From the NCBI GenBank assembly GCA_031409955.1, contig JANNYF010000112.1, forward strand, positions 30,366-94,365: DNA of 64,000 bases, written 5' to 3'. Below, one piece after another: positions 35,180-44,203 of the stretch (position 1 is its first letter; every line of letters starts with the position of its first letter). The translations under genes were made by a program, and so were the position numbers. This DNA comes from JAFDVL01 sp031409955. Lineage in GTDB: Bacteria > Acidobacteriota > Blastocatellia > RBC074. The notes under the pieces are model-generated. The model was given only the letters and a program-made list of their open reading frames with translations, was not told the origin of the DNA and searched no databases.

Positions 35180-35306
35180 CAACGCGGTGCGGTGCGGAAC
35201 TCCCCCAAATGATGTTCTGGTGGTCGAGGATTTATTTCTACCCCAACTAAATTTATGTAAATCCAACTGCAACCTGAGTTGCGTACTACCGAAAGGGGGC
35301 ACTTCA

Positions 35307-35918
35307 GTGTCTTCACCAGATGATATGGCTAAAACAGCGGCACAAACAGAGGTCGCACGGAATCAGAATTGGATCGCTCAGATTGAGCAAATTGCTGCCG
35401 GAGACCAGTCAGCATTGGCACAATTTTACGAATTGACCAATCGCTTGGCCTTCGGGTTGATCTTACGCATTCTGGGGGATCGGTCTACTGCTGAAGAAGT
35501 GCTGCTCGACGTTTACACGCAAGTGTGGCGGCAAGCAGACAATTATCGTCGGGAACGCGGGACACCGTTGGCCTGGCTGACGACAATTGCTCGCACTCGT
35601 GCATTAGATCGCCTGCGCTCCGGGCGACAGGAAATGCAGCGGAAAGAATCGCTCGACGCGGTGGCCGATGTGCGCAGCCGAGCCGCTGACCCCGAAGAGA
35701 CTGCCGCCAGCAGTGAGCATCAAAGGTTGGTGCGACGTGCGCTTGCGGCGCTGACATCTGAACAACGACAGGTTTTGGAGTTGGCATATTTTTCTGGCAT
35801 GAGCCAAAGTGAAATTGCGGCGCATTTAGGTCAGCCATTAGGGACGGTCAAAACGCGAACGCGGCTCGGCATGCTAAAACTAAAAGAAATGCTGGCACCA
35901 ATGATGGCTGGGCATTGA
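35307..35918 (+). CDS. ECF-type RNA polymerase sigma factor
   Basis: About 203 residues with sigma region 2 (FYELTNRLAFGLILRILGD, AEEVLLDVYTQVWR, GTPLAWLTTIARTRALDRLRS) and region 4 (LTSEQRQVLELAYFSGMSQSEIAAHLGQPLGTVKTRTRLGMLKL). This is an ECF of the sigma-K/RskA- and ChrR-linked type. I chose the GTG at 35307, preceded by AAAGGGGG at 8 bases; the frame extends to 35169 but overlaps a promoter candidate. An ATG at 35325 is also possible. The next gene overlaps or abuts it and encodes the likely anti-sigma factor. Confidence 0.9.
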   Translation: MSSPDDMAKTAAQTEVARNQNWIAQIEQIAAGDQSALAQFYELTNRLAFGLILRILGDRSTAEEVLLDVYTQVWRQADNYRRERGTPLAWLTTIARTRALDRLRSGRQEMQRKESLDAVADVRSRAADPEETAASSEHQRLVRRALAALTSEQRQVLELAYFSGMSQSEIAAHLGQPLGTVKTRTRLGMLKLKEMLAPMMAGH

Positions 35919-35938
35919 ATTTTTGTAAGGATCGAATA

Positions 35939-36550
35939 ATGCAGAATCATAATAACAAGGAAGATTTTCAGACACGCGCCGCACTGTACGCGCTGGGCGT
36001 GTTGTCACCAATTGAGGAGCGCGCTTTCACCGACGAACTGGCGTTGGCATCCGATGAAGGGCGCGCCGAAGCAGCAGAATTTTCTTCCATCGTTTCACAA
36101 TTGGGCTTGAGCGTTGCCGAAGCAACCCCCTCTGTTGGCGTACGCGACCAATTGCTGGCACGCATCGCCCGCGAACCTCAACCAAACACCAAACCGATCC
36201 CCACAGATACGTCTGCCCATTGCGCGCACCTTGACGTGTTGGCACACGAAGGTCGCTGGAAACCAATGTTTGATGGAGGCTCCTGTAAGACGCTCTTCAT
36301 CGAGCCGACCAATGGGTACGTCACGTCCCTCTTAAAACTGGAGCCGGGCAAGCGGCTCCCCAATCATCATCACAAAGGCAATGAACAATGTTTGGTGGTA
36401 GCGGGGGAGTTTGCGATGAACGGAAAGGTGTATCGCCCCGGTGATTTTACCGTGGCGCTGGCTGGCAGCGATCACTTAGATATTTTCACCGCAACCGGAG
36501 GCACGTTATTGCTGGTCTCGCCCCCCGATTACGAATTGCTGGCGGGCTAA
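35939..36550 (+). CDS. ChrR-like cupin anti-sigma factor
   Basis: About 203 residues. The N-terminal helical part (RAALYALGVLSPIEERAFTDELA) resembles RskA/ChrR anti-sigma domains. The C-terminal cupin has the metal motif LPNHHHKGNEQCLVVAGEF and DHLDIFTA. The N-terminal zinc-ligand set (HxxxCxxC) of classic ChrR is absent, so sigma binding may differ. It likely holds the ECF sigma inactive until a signal, perhaps oxidative, reaches the cupin. I chose ATG 35939 with AAGGA 8 bases upstream; a TTG at 35915 overlaps the sigma gene stop. A strong terminator follows. Confidence 0.85.
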   Translation: MQNHNNKEDFQTRAALYALGVLSPIEERAFTDELALASDEGRAEAAEFSSIVSQLGLSVAEATPSVGVRDQLLARIAREPQPNTKPIPTDTSAHCAHLDVLAHEGRWKPMFDGGSCKTLFIEPTNGYVTSLLKLEPGKRLPNHHHKGNEQCLVVAGEFAMNGKVYRPGDFTVALAGSDHLDIFTATGGTLLLVSPPDYELLAG

Positions 36551-36575
36551 TCCTCTTGACGACAAATGAAATCTC

Positions 36576-36617
36576 AAAGCCCGGAAGAGCGCCGCAACTC
36601 TTCCGGGCTTTTGTTTT
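36576..36617 (+). terminator. Rho-independent terminator after the sigma/anti-sigma genes
   Basis: A perfect 14-base stem, AAAGCCCGGAAGAG with CTCTTCCGGGCTTT, an 8-base loop and then TTTGTTTTG. It is the strongest plus-strand terminator seen in the window. Confidence 0.9.
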
Positions 36618-36703
36618 GTGCATCAAGCCAAATCGCTCACTATTTGCGCTAATTCTTCTATCCCAATTGCATCCAACGAACGTGTCGGTGGGCGAACGGT
36701 GAC

Positions 36704-37130
36704 GTGTTTGATGACCCCGGCAACCTTCAGATTCCGCTTCATTGCCGAGACGCCAAGGCCCGGTTGCAACTCAAAGCGAATGAGTGGCAGATGGCGGCAG
36801 ATGCGTTGCGCGGGCTTTATGAAACCGAGGTCGCGGGCAAGTTTTGCGTGGTTGAATACGAACCCGAGAGCGAATTGCGCGATCACGAACAAGTCCCGCT
36901 GCTGGAAGAGGGCGGCATTGCAGTTCATGCAACGCGAAGTGTTGCCGTACACGCCCGATGCGTGGAGGGACGAAGCGGCGACGAAAAGCGGCGACGAAAT
37001 TTCCTTCACGCGTCATTTTTATCAACCGCCCGCCTTGCGCACGCTCGCCGAAATCAGCGCCGACATTCTGGCGTTAGAGAAAGAAACCGAAGGAGTGCTG
37101 AGCGAAATCACGAAAGGAGTTGTGGCGTGG
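36704..37130 (+). pseudogene. hsdM: Frameshifted remnant of a type I restriction methylase (HsdM C-terminus)
   Basis: One frame gives EYEPESELRDHEQVPLLEEGGI. After a frameshift near 36916 the next frame continues with FMQREVLPYTPDAWRDEA, EISFTRHFYQPPALRTLAEI and ILALEKETEGVLSEI. These are the conserved C-terminal segments of type I N6-adenine methylases, in the right order. Further frame changes occur upstream. The 5' two-thirds of hsdM, hsdS and hsdR are missing. It lies directly after a terminator and before a palindromic element, so it is a decayed defence island. Confidence 0.65.
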
Positions 37131-37238
37131 CGGCGAAGCTGCCACAGGCGGAAGACCGCGACGAACCCATCCGCGCCGACCTTGACGACGAGTTGTTGGA
37201 GGAGGTCGAGGCGGAACCCGATGCTTGATGATGCTTGC

Positions 37239-37352
37239 GCGGCTCTGCCGCAGTGCTGTGCGAAAAGGCTGTCATTGGGGGCATAGCCCCATAACTATGG
37301 TTCGCCTGCTGGAAAGGCAGAGCCTTTCCGCACATCACTGCGGCAGAGCCGC
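37239..37352. repeat. Palindromic element with perfect 17-base ends
   Basis: GCGGCTCTGCCGCAGTG (37239-37255) is the exact complement of 37336-37352. The next 15 bases of each arm also pair (CTGTGCGAAAAGGCT with AGCCTTTCCGCACAT) with a few mismatches. The centre holds GGGGCATAGCCCC. At 114 bases it has the size of a small mobile palindrome or MITE. It sits between two gene remnants. Confidence 0.85.
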
Positions 37353-37376
37353 AAAGACATCGGAGAAAGACGATGA

Positions 37377-37520
37377 GCAACCGCCATTCCCAAACAGATT
37401 CAAGATGACCTGATGTTCGAGTACCGCTATCGCTGCGCTTGCGACGGCGAACCGGTTTCGCTGGAAAAGGCGCAGATTATCCCCTGGAGCGAAACGCAGG
37501 ATCACAACTTCGCTGAGAAT
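37377..37520 (+). pseudogene. Remnant of an HNH endonuclease
   Basis: The frame reads IPKQIQDDLMFEYRYRCAC then GEPVSLEKAQIIPWSETQ and DHNFAEN. This is the core of a restriction-type HNH nuclease (zinc Cys pair, a position normally held by AHIIPWS, then DHSFENL). The expected catalytic His of AHIIPWS is Gln here, and the frame runs into unrelated DNA. No start codon or C-terminal half remains. Confidence 0.55.
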
Positions 37521-37535
37521 CAACCCACATCGTGT

Positions 37536-39014
37536 TCACAACAGAAGCTGCTTCACCACTTCACCATGCACATCGGTGAGGCGGAAATTGCGCCCCTGAT
37601 ATTTGTACGTCAAGCGCTTGTGATCTACGCCGAGGCAATGCAGGATCGTTGCGTTCAGATCGTGCACGTGAATGGGATCGCGCGTGATGTTGTAACTAAA
37701 ATCATCGGTTTCGCCGAGACTAACGCCTGGCTTGATGCCGCCACCTGCCAGCCAAATGGTGAAAGCGCGCGGATGATGATCACGTCCATAATTCGTCTCG
37801 GTCAACTTGCCTTGCGAATACACGGTGCGCCCGAACTCTCCGCCCCAAACGATCAACGTATCGTCCAGCATGCCACGTTCTTTCAAGTCCAGCAGCAACG
37901 CTGCCGTCGGTTGATCGGTGTCGCGGCATTGCCCCGTAATCGCTTTCGGCAAATCGGCGTGTTGATCCCAACCGCGATGGAAAAGCTGGATGCAACGCAC
38001 GCCGCGTTCGGCCAGTCGTCGTGCGAGAAGGCAATTTGCGGCATACGTCCCAGGCTTTTTGGCGTCGGGGCCGTAACGTTCCAGCGTTTTTGCTGATTCC
38101 TTGGAAAGGTCGGTCAGGTCAGGAACCGAGGTCTGCATGCGGTACGCCATCTCGTATTGCGCAATACGCGTCAGCACTTCGGGGTCGCCGAATTCTTTCA
38201 AATTTTCCTGATTCAATTTTGCGAGCGCATCCAGAAAATCGCGCCGCACCTGTTTGCTTACGCCCGACGGATTCGAGAGGAAATGCACTTTGTCTGCGCC
38301 GCTTTGAAATTTCACGCCCTGATATTGCGAAGGCAAAAATCCGCTGCCCCACAAACGATCATAGAGGGGCTGGCAATCGGGTCTGCCGCTGCCGACTGAA
38401 ACCAACACAACGAAGGCAGGCAGATCGCTGTTCTCGCTGCCAAGCCCGTAGGACAGCCACGCGCCGAGGCTCGGTCGTCCGGCAATCTGAAAGCCAGTCA
38501 TTGAAAACGTCACCGCCGGATCGTGATTGATCTGTTCGGTATACATGGATTTGATGAAGGCTACCTCGTCTACGATTTTGGTCGTGTGCGGGAGCAATGC
38601 GCTGAGCCATTGCCCTGATTTGCCGTACTGCGCGAATTTATAAATCGAAGGCGCAATCGGAAAATTCGCCTGATACGCCGTCATCCCAGTCAAGCGCTGG
38701 CCTTGTCGAACCGAGTCGGGCAAATCCTGCCCGCGCAATTTTTCAAGCTGCGGTTTGGGATCGAACAGGTCGAGTTGCGACGGTGCGCCCGATTGAAACA
38801 GGTAAATGAGGCGTTTCGCTTTCGGCGCAAAATGCGGGAGTTCCGCCCAGCCGGGCAAGGCTGGTTTGCCTGGCTGTGACGTTTGCGCGAGGCCGTTGTC
38901 CTTAAAAAGCATTGCCAGCGCTGCCGTGCCGATCCCCATCGCGGTGCGGCTAAAAAAATGCCGCCGCGTAATCATCAATTGATGTTCATCTTGTGGGTTC
39001 ATCATAAAAACCAT
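37536..39014 (-). CDS. DUF1501 domain protein (Tat-exported)
   Basis: 492 residues. The N-terminus carries a twin-arginine-type signal, ITRRHFFSRTAMGIGTAALAMLF. The DUF1501 (sulfatase-like fold) body includes LIYLFQSGAPSQLDLFDPKP, CRDTDQPTAALLLDLKERGM, LIVWGGEFGRTVYSQG, YGRDHHPRAFTIWLAGGGI and HDLNATILHCLGVDHKRLTY. Such genes nearly always pair with a DUF1549/DUF1553 gene, here 29 bases upstream. In Planctomycetes and related bacteria the pair is abundant. An enzymatic or scaffold role in polysaccharide use has been suggested but is not settled. ATGs at 39005 and 39002 are alternatives. Confidence 0.9.
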   Translation of the reverse strand: MVFMMNPQDEHQLMITRRHFFSRTAMGIGTAALAMLFKDNGLAQTSQPGKPALPGWAELPHFAPKAKRLIYLFQSGAPSQLDLFDPKPQLEKLRGQDLPDSVRQGQRLTGMTAYQANFPIAPSIYKFAQYGKSGQWLSALLPHTTKIVDEVAFIKSMYTEQINHDPAVTFSMTGFQIAGRPSLGAWLSYGLGSENSDLPAFVVLVSVGSGRPDCQPLYDRLWGSGFLPSQYQGVKFQSGADKVHFLSNPSGVSKQVRRDFLDALAKLNQENLKEFGDPEVLTRIAQYEMAYRMQTSVPDLTDLSKESAKTLERYGPDAKKPGTYAANCLLARRLAERGVRCIQLFHRGWDQHADLPKAITGQCRDTDQPTAALLLDLKERGMLDDTLIVWGGEFGRTVYSQGKLTETNYGRDHHPRAFTIWLAGGGIKPGVSLGETDDFSYNITRDPIHVHDLNATILHCLGVDHKRLTYKYQGRNFRLTDVHGEVVKQLLL

Positions 39015-39043
39015 TCCGCGCCAGAAACATACCGGCGCGCGCC

Positions 39044-42000
39044 TTATTGCCGCATGATCGCTTCGTTCAAGTTAAGAATTAAACTCGCCAGCGTCGTATA
39101 GGCCGCCAGTTCGGACTGATTCAATTTTTCAGCGTTGCGCTTTTCGCCAACGGCTAAAAGTTTCGCCGCCGCTGGTGGATGACGGCGAAAGAAATCCGTT
39201 TGCGTAGCCAGATTTTCGCGCAACACTCGCAACTCGGTGGTGTTGGGCGTCCGCGAAATCACTTGCCGATACGCCCATTGCAACCGCGCGTCAGGATTCG
39301 CGCCGCCTTCCGTCAACATCCGCTCTGCCAGAAAACGCGCCGCCTCAACGAACGTGACATCGTTCATCAGCGTCAAGGCCTGCAACGGAGTATTCGTTCT
39401 GGTTTCGCGGACGGTGCAAAATTCGCGTGCCGTCGCGTCCAGCACCAACATATTTGGCGACAGAATCGTGCGCTTCCAGTACGTGTAAAGACTGCGCCGC
39501 CACAGCCCCTCGCCTTTTACCTGATCATAAACCGTCGTGCCAAACACCAACCCTTTATACACGTCTGCGGGTTGATACGTTTTGACCGAAGGCCCGCCGA
39601 GTTTTTCTACCAGCAAGCCCGAAACGAACAATGCCTGATCGCGCAGCATTTCGGCGGACAGACGAAACCGCGGCCCGCGCGCCAGCAACCAATTGTGCGG
39701 ATCGCGTTGCTGCAAGTTCGGTGTCACTTTGGAAGTCTGCCGATAGGTTGCGCTCATCAGGATAGTTTTGAGCAAAGCCTGCATGTTCCATTTTGGATTT
39801 TGGATTTTGGATTCCGTGTCGCCAGCGCGGAACGCGACCGCCAGCCAATCCAGCAATTCAGGATGCGAAGGCAGTTCGCCTTGTGCGCCAAAATCTTCGA
39901 CCGTTTTGACGAGGCCTGTCCCGAATAACAGTTGCCAGAACCGATTGACCTGCACACGGGCAGTCAACGGATGCTCGGCGCTGACTAACCATTGCGCGAA
40001 TCCTAAACGATTATTCGGAAATTCTTTTGGCAATGGAGGCAAGACAGCAGGGACGCCGCGTTCGACTTTTTCTCCAGGAGCATCATACGCGCCACGCTTG
40101 AGCACAAACGTCGGGCGCGGTTCCGGCAACTCCTGCATCACCATCACCGTGGGCAGCGCGGCGATAAACGAGGTGCGTTGCTTTTTTAGTTTGGCAAGAT
40201 TTTGCCGTATCGGCTGCGCCTCTGCCGGAGGAGCGTTGTCTAAAAATGCGCCACGGATTTTCAATTGTTGGGCGGCAGTACGCACGGAAGGAGCTAAGGC
40301 TGCAATTTGTTGCAGCGAATCGGCGCACGCCAGCATTGCAATTTGCGCCGCATCAGGCAGCGCTTTGTAAATTCGCACTTCATCCAATTGTCCTTTGAAT
40401 CGCAGCGCGGAGCCACCCCCGCCGCCGATGCGCAGTTTGGTTGCACCGCTGCCATAACTATTGAAGAGTGATGATTGTTTGACGGTGAGCGATTCTTTTT
40501 GCCCATCAACGTAAAGCTGAATATGCTCCAACGCATTTTCAGAATCGAAGACCGCCAGCAGGTGATGCCATTGCTGCGGCGGGAGGGTGCGCTGCGTTTC
40601 TGTTTTGACGGAATCTTCGTCCCAACTCGCAACGACGTTGAATTTGATTTTTCCATCCAGAAAGAAAATGCCGAAGCCGCGTCCTTTGGGCAGCTTGAGT
40701 TCTTTAGTTTCGGCATCGTCTTGCAGATACGTCACTATCGCGCCGCTCTGTTCTGATTCGGGATAGAACCAAACAGAGACCGCAAATTTTTCTTTGAGTT
40801 CTTTGCCGCGCACAACTTCGCCAAAGCGAATGCCCTGCTCAGCATTCAACCATAGTTTGCCATCAAACGCGGCGCCCTGACCGGTCGGAGCGGAGACATA
40901 ATTTGGCGTGCCGTTAGCAAAGCCCGGAACCACAGGCGTGGGCGTGGGCGTGGGTTTTGGCGCTGGCGTTGCCTGCTTGTCAGCCTTCGGTTTTTCTGAT
41001 TTCGCCGCCGCTGCTTTTAAGGCTGCTTTCGCAATCTCAATTTTCGGCGCGGGCGGCAGCGGGGGTGGTTGGTGAACTTCAAACTGCGCGGATTCATCCA
41101 GCGAATGTGCCAGCACGAGATTTTCTGGCGGAAACCATTGCTGTGGCTTTGCGGTCAGCAACGATTGTTCCCACTGTTGTTGCGCCGGAGCAAATTGCTC
41201 AGCCAATGACGACAACTGTTTTTCTGCCTGCGCGATTTCGTTGTTCATTGCCACGAGCTGCTGTTGCTGTTGCTTGTCAGGCGCGGCGATCCACGGGCGA
41301 GCGTTGCCGAAATCACTAATCATTCCGGTTTCGGGTATGCTGTTGAAATAAGCAAAGAGCTGGTAGTAATCCTTGTGCGTGATCGGATCGTATTTATGGG
41401 TGTGACAACGCGCGCACCCTACGGTCAACCCCATGAACACAGTCGAAGTCGTGTCTACCCGATCCACGATGTATTCAACGTAATACTCGGCTGGCACGAT
41501 GCCGCCTTCAGAATTGGCGCGATGGTTGCGATTGAATCCGGTAGCGATGCGTTGGTCGAGCGTTGGGTTTGGCAACAAATCGCCCGCCAGTTGCTGAATC
41601 GTGAATTGATCGAACGGCAGATTGCGATTGAACGCTTCGATGACCCAATCGCGCCAGCGCCACATGCTACGGTCGCCATCGCGCTGATAGCCGTGCGTAT
41701 CGGAATACCGCGCCGCATCCAGCCACCGAAACGCCATGCGCTCGCCGTATCGAGGTGAAGCCAGCAAACGGTCTATCACCTTTTCATAAGCATTCGGCGC
41801 TTGATCCTGCCAAAAATCATCCAGCTCTTTTTGCGTCGGAGGTAAGCCCGTCAGATCAAACGTCACACGCCGCAATAATTGCGCGCGACCCGCTTCGGGC
41901 GATGGCTTGAGGCCTTCTTGTTCGAGTCGCGCCATCACAAAATAATCAATTGGATTGCGAACCCATTGACGGCCTTCCTCGGTTTTGAGCGCGGGTAGCG

Positions 42001-42439
42001 CAACGCGTTGTGGGGCAACGAATGACCAATGCAAGCCCCATTGCGCACCTTCACCAATCCAGCGTTTGATCGTTTCGATTTGCGAAACTGTCAGCTTGTG
42101 GCCTGAATCCGGCGGCGGCATTACAAGCTGGGGATCAGTGGAGATGAGGCGTTTGATGAGACGACTGCCAGCCGCATTGCCCGGCACAATCACGCCCGCT
42201 TTCGCAAAGGCTCCTTCCTTCGTATCAAACCGTAGTTTCGCTTTACGTGATCCATCGTCGGGGCCATGACAACGAAAACAATTTTCAGAGAGGATCGGGC
42301 GGATGTCGCGGTTGAAATCCGCTGGCTGCGCAATCATCTTTGCTGCTTTTGACGGAGGTTCCCAGACAAATAACAACCCGCTAAATAACAGCAGAGCCGT
42401 TAGGATGCCGAGGCGTGTTAATCGCTTACTTTGCGTCAT
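39044..42439 (-). CDS. DUF1549/DUF1553 protein with cytochrome c and LamG domains
   Basis: About 1131 residues, exported (a helix ending VWEPPSKA). Domains in order: PSCyt1-type cytochrome with one heme motif, CFRCHG, and Met-containing VMPPPDSG; DUF1549 (YFVMARLEQEGLKPSPEA, ITGFNRNHRANSEGGIVPAEY, CARCHTHKYDPI with a second CxxCH); a coiled-coil and Pro-Ala linker; a LamG/concanavalin domain (AVSVWFYPESEQSG, WHHLLAVFDSENALEHIQLY); and DUF1553 (NRLGFAQWLVSAEHPLTARV, FCTVRETRTNTPLQALTLMN). I chose ATG 42439 with an AGAGGA ribosome site; the longer frame adds 13 residues. It forms an operon with the DUF1501 gene. Confidence 0.93.
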   Translation of the reverse strand: MTQSKRLTRLGILTALLLFSGLLFVWEPPSKAAKMIAQPADFNRDIRPILSENCFRCHGPDDGSRKAKLRFDTKEGAFAKAGVIVPGNAAGSRLIKRLISTDPQLVMPPPDSGHKLTVSQIETIKRWIGEGAQWGLHWSFVAPQRVALPALKTEEGRQWVRNPIDYFVMARLEQEGLKPSPEAGRAQLLRRVTFDLTGLPPTQKELDDFWQDQAPNAYEKVIDRLLASPRYGERMAFRWLDAARYSDTHGYQRDGDRSMWRWRDWVIEAFNRNLPFDQFTIQQLAGDLLPNPTLDQRIATGFNRNHRANSEGGIVPAEYYVEYIVDRVDTTSTVFMGLTVGCARCHTHKYDPITHKDYYQLFAYFNSIPETGMISDFGNARPWIAAPDKQQQQQLVAMNNEIAQAEKQLSSLAEQFAPAQQQWEQSLLTAKPQQWFPPENLVLAHSLDESAQFEVHQPPPLPPAPKIEIAKAALKAAAAKSEKPKADKQATPAPKPTPTPTPVVPGFANGTPNYVSAPTGQGAAFDGKLWLNAEQGIRFGEVVRGKELKEKFAVSVWFYPESEQSGAIVTYLQDDAETKELKLPKGRGFGIFFLDGKIKFNVVASWDEDSVKTETQRTLPPQQWHHLLAVFDSENALEHIQLYVDGQKESLTVKQSSLFNSYGSGATKLRIGGGGGSALRFKGQLDEVRIYKALPDAAQIAMLACADSLQQIAALAPSVRTAAQQLKIRGAFLDNAPPAEAQPIRQNLAKLKKQRTSFIAALPTVMVMQELPEPRPTFVLKRGAYDAPGEKVERGVPAVLPPLPKEFPNNRLGFAQWLVSAEHPLTARVQVNRFWQLLFGTGLVKTVEDFGAQGELPSHPELLDWLAVAFRAGDTESKIQNPKWNMQALLKTILMSATYRQTSKVTPNLQQRDPHNWLLARGPRFRLSAEMLRDQALFVSGLLVEKLGGPSVKTYQPADVYKGLVFGTTVYDQVKGEGLWRRSLYTYWKRTILSPNMLVLDATAREFCTVRETRTNTPLQALTLMNDVTFVEAARFLAERMLTEGGANPDARLQWAYRQVISRTPNTTELRVLRENLATQTDFFRRHPPAAAKLLAVGEKRNAEKLNQSELAAYTTLASLILNLNEAIMRQ

Positions 42440-42796
42440 TTCGTCCTCTGAGCTTACCGTGACTGACATTTTGTGCACCGCGCAGCCAAATCAAATTGCG
42501 ACGGCTAAGCGGTGCGAACAGATTCTTAGTCGTGCGGCATTTTGCCATCGTAAGAAGAGAGATAAAATTCAGCGACAATCTTACCTTTGCAGGCGAGCAA
42601 AAAGCACGCTGATAATTGATGACGAACAGAGGGCGACGCAGTTTTCTAAGTAGGAAAGTGCAGGCAAGTCTGGGCAAGTCTGGAAAAGCCAGCACGTCCC
42701 GTCTCAGGCGAGGCTTTCCGACTTGCCGAGACTTCGCAAGACTTCCCCAGACTTTTCTCGACTTACTTAGAAAAACCAGTAGGCCTGCTTGTCTTT
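42440..42796. other. 357-base intergenic region with long imperfect hairpin
   Basis: It separates two minus-strand operons. The repeat at 42642-42774 fills most of it. I see no gene and no clear promoter for the DUF1553 gene. Confidence 0.5.
42642..42774. repeat. Long imperfect hairpin with perfect 11-base ends
   Basis: TTTTCTAAGTA (42642-42652) pairs exactly with TACTTAGAAAA (42764-42774). The interior has GGCAAGTCTGGGCAAGTCTGG and related GACTT/AAGTC units, which pair imperfectly with GACTTGCCGAGACTTCGC. It resembles a degenerating palindromic element. Confidence 0.7.
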
Positions 42797-44197
42797 TTAC
42801 GCAGGCGTTTTGAGGGTGATAACCACTTCCAAACCGGAGGGCTTGCGGTTGCGGGCGAACACGGTTCCCTGACAGGCTTCAATGCAGGCTTTCACAATCG
42901 CCAGCCCTAAACCCGCTCCGCCTGTGTTGCGGGCGCGATCCGCTTCTAACCGATAGAACGGATCAAAGAGTTTGTCGAGCGCTTCGTCCGGCACACCGGG
43001 GCCATTATCGGTGATGCACACTTTGACGTACTTGCCTTGCAGGCTGGCTGAGACCTGCATTGCGCCCGCATAGCGAACAGCGTTGCGAATCAAATTGGCG
43101 AAGGCGCGGGCGAGCAATTCGGGATGCGCAATGACTTCGAGGGTGTCATCAATTTCGTTTTTGACGGCATCGTTATGGGCGGCTTCGCGCGTGATGACCT
43201 GTTGTACCAACGGGCGCAGTCGCACCGGTTCCAAGTGAGTCTCGGTCGTTTTCATCCCGGCTTTGGAATACGCCAACAACTCGCTCACCAACTGGGACAT
43301 CACCTGCACTTCTTCCTGGACATCTGTCACATAGCCGCGATGCTGAGCATCAACGCGATCTTCCAGAATGCTCAAGGCAAATTGCATCCGAGCCAGTGGC
43401 GAATTCAATTCGTGCGAGATGTCGCCCAAAAATCGTTTCTGCCCGTGGATAAAGCCCGACAACCGCGTCGCCAAATGATTGATCGCTTTGCCCAGGCGTC
43501 CGATTTCATCGCGGCGATTGTCGTTCACGCGCGCGTCAAACTGTTCTTCGGCGATGTGTTCGGTCACAGTCGTCATTTGCCGGAGCGATTTGGTCAGGCT
43601 GCGGACAAAAGGCAACCACAACAAAATCGAAAGCCCGAAGACAGTCGCAATGAGCAGTACCCACGGCTTGGGATCGAAGAACAGGCCATTACCCGATTTG
43701 GAAGGCGACACCGCCAACAGCGCAGCCCGCGCCTCTTCGCTCTGCCCTTTCTCAAACAGCGGGATGCGTACCAGTTTCCAATACAGGGTGGGATTGGACG
43801 TTTCGATTTCAGCAGTGGGAAATGGTGGTGGTCGCCGCGTGCCCTCCAAATGCGGAGGTGGCGCACCTCGTGGCCGAGCTTTTATCAAGCTAAGAACTTC
43901 AGGTGGAAGTGAAATAGCTGTCCCTCCCAACTTTTCCCCCTTCGGTGTGTAAAGCAGAAACTCGGCGTGATAAGCGGCAGAAAACCGCTTGAGCACCACA
44001 TCACGCTCATCTTTCGACCGCTCGCGCATTTCCTCGGCAAACAACTCTGCCACCGGGCGCATGCCATCGCTGGATTCGCTGTACAACCGCGCCAGAGCTG
44101 GCACCCGCCACCAAAAAAACACGAGCAGGACAAGGCCAACTGCCAACAGGTTCAGAAAAAACCAGAGTAGGATTTTGGTGAACAACGAAGTGCGCAT
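42797..44197 (-). CDS. Sensor histidine kinase (CpxA-like)
   Basis: 466 residues with two membrane helices (about 8-30 and near 182-202) around a periplasmic sensor of about 150 residues that is Pro-rich in its second half. It then has HAMP, HisKA (FLGDISHELNSPLARMQFAL with the phospho-His), and HATPase with N-box NLIRNAVRYA, DNGPGVPDEAL, FDPFYRLE and GGAGLGLAI. FLGDISHELNSPLARMQ is a sequence typical of CpxA. It lies 6 bases after the regulator gene in a regulator-kinase operon. Confidence 0.93.
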   Translation of the reverse strand: MRTSLFTKILLWFFLNLLAVGLVLLVFFWWRVPALARLYSESSDGMRPVAELFAEEMRERSKDERDVVLKRFSAAYHAEFLLYTPKGEKLGGTAISLPPEVLSLIKARPRGAPPPHLEGTRRPPPFPTAEIETSNPTLYWKLVRIPLFEKGQSEEARAALLAVSPSKSGNGLFFDPKPWVLLIATVFGLSILLWLPFVRSLTKSLRQMTTVTEHIAEEQFDARVNDNRRDEIGRLGKAINHLATRLSGFIHGQKRFLGDISHELNSPLARMQFALSILEDRVDAQHRGYVTDVQEEVQVMSQLVSELLAYSKAGMKTTETHLEPVRLRPLVQQVITREAAHNDAVKNEIDDTLEVIAHPELLARAFANLIRNAVRYAGAMQVSASLQGKYVKVCITDNGPGVPDEALDKLFDPFYRLEADRARNTGGAGLGLAIVKACIEACQGTVFARNRKPSGLEVVITLKTPA

Positions 44198-44203
44198 AGC
44201 CCT

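Noticed and set aside
37413..38096. A 227-codon plus-strand frame running into the DUF1501 gene
   Set aside because: Only its first about 36 residues resemble an HNH nuclease. The rest is the antisense of the well-supported DUF1501 gene.
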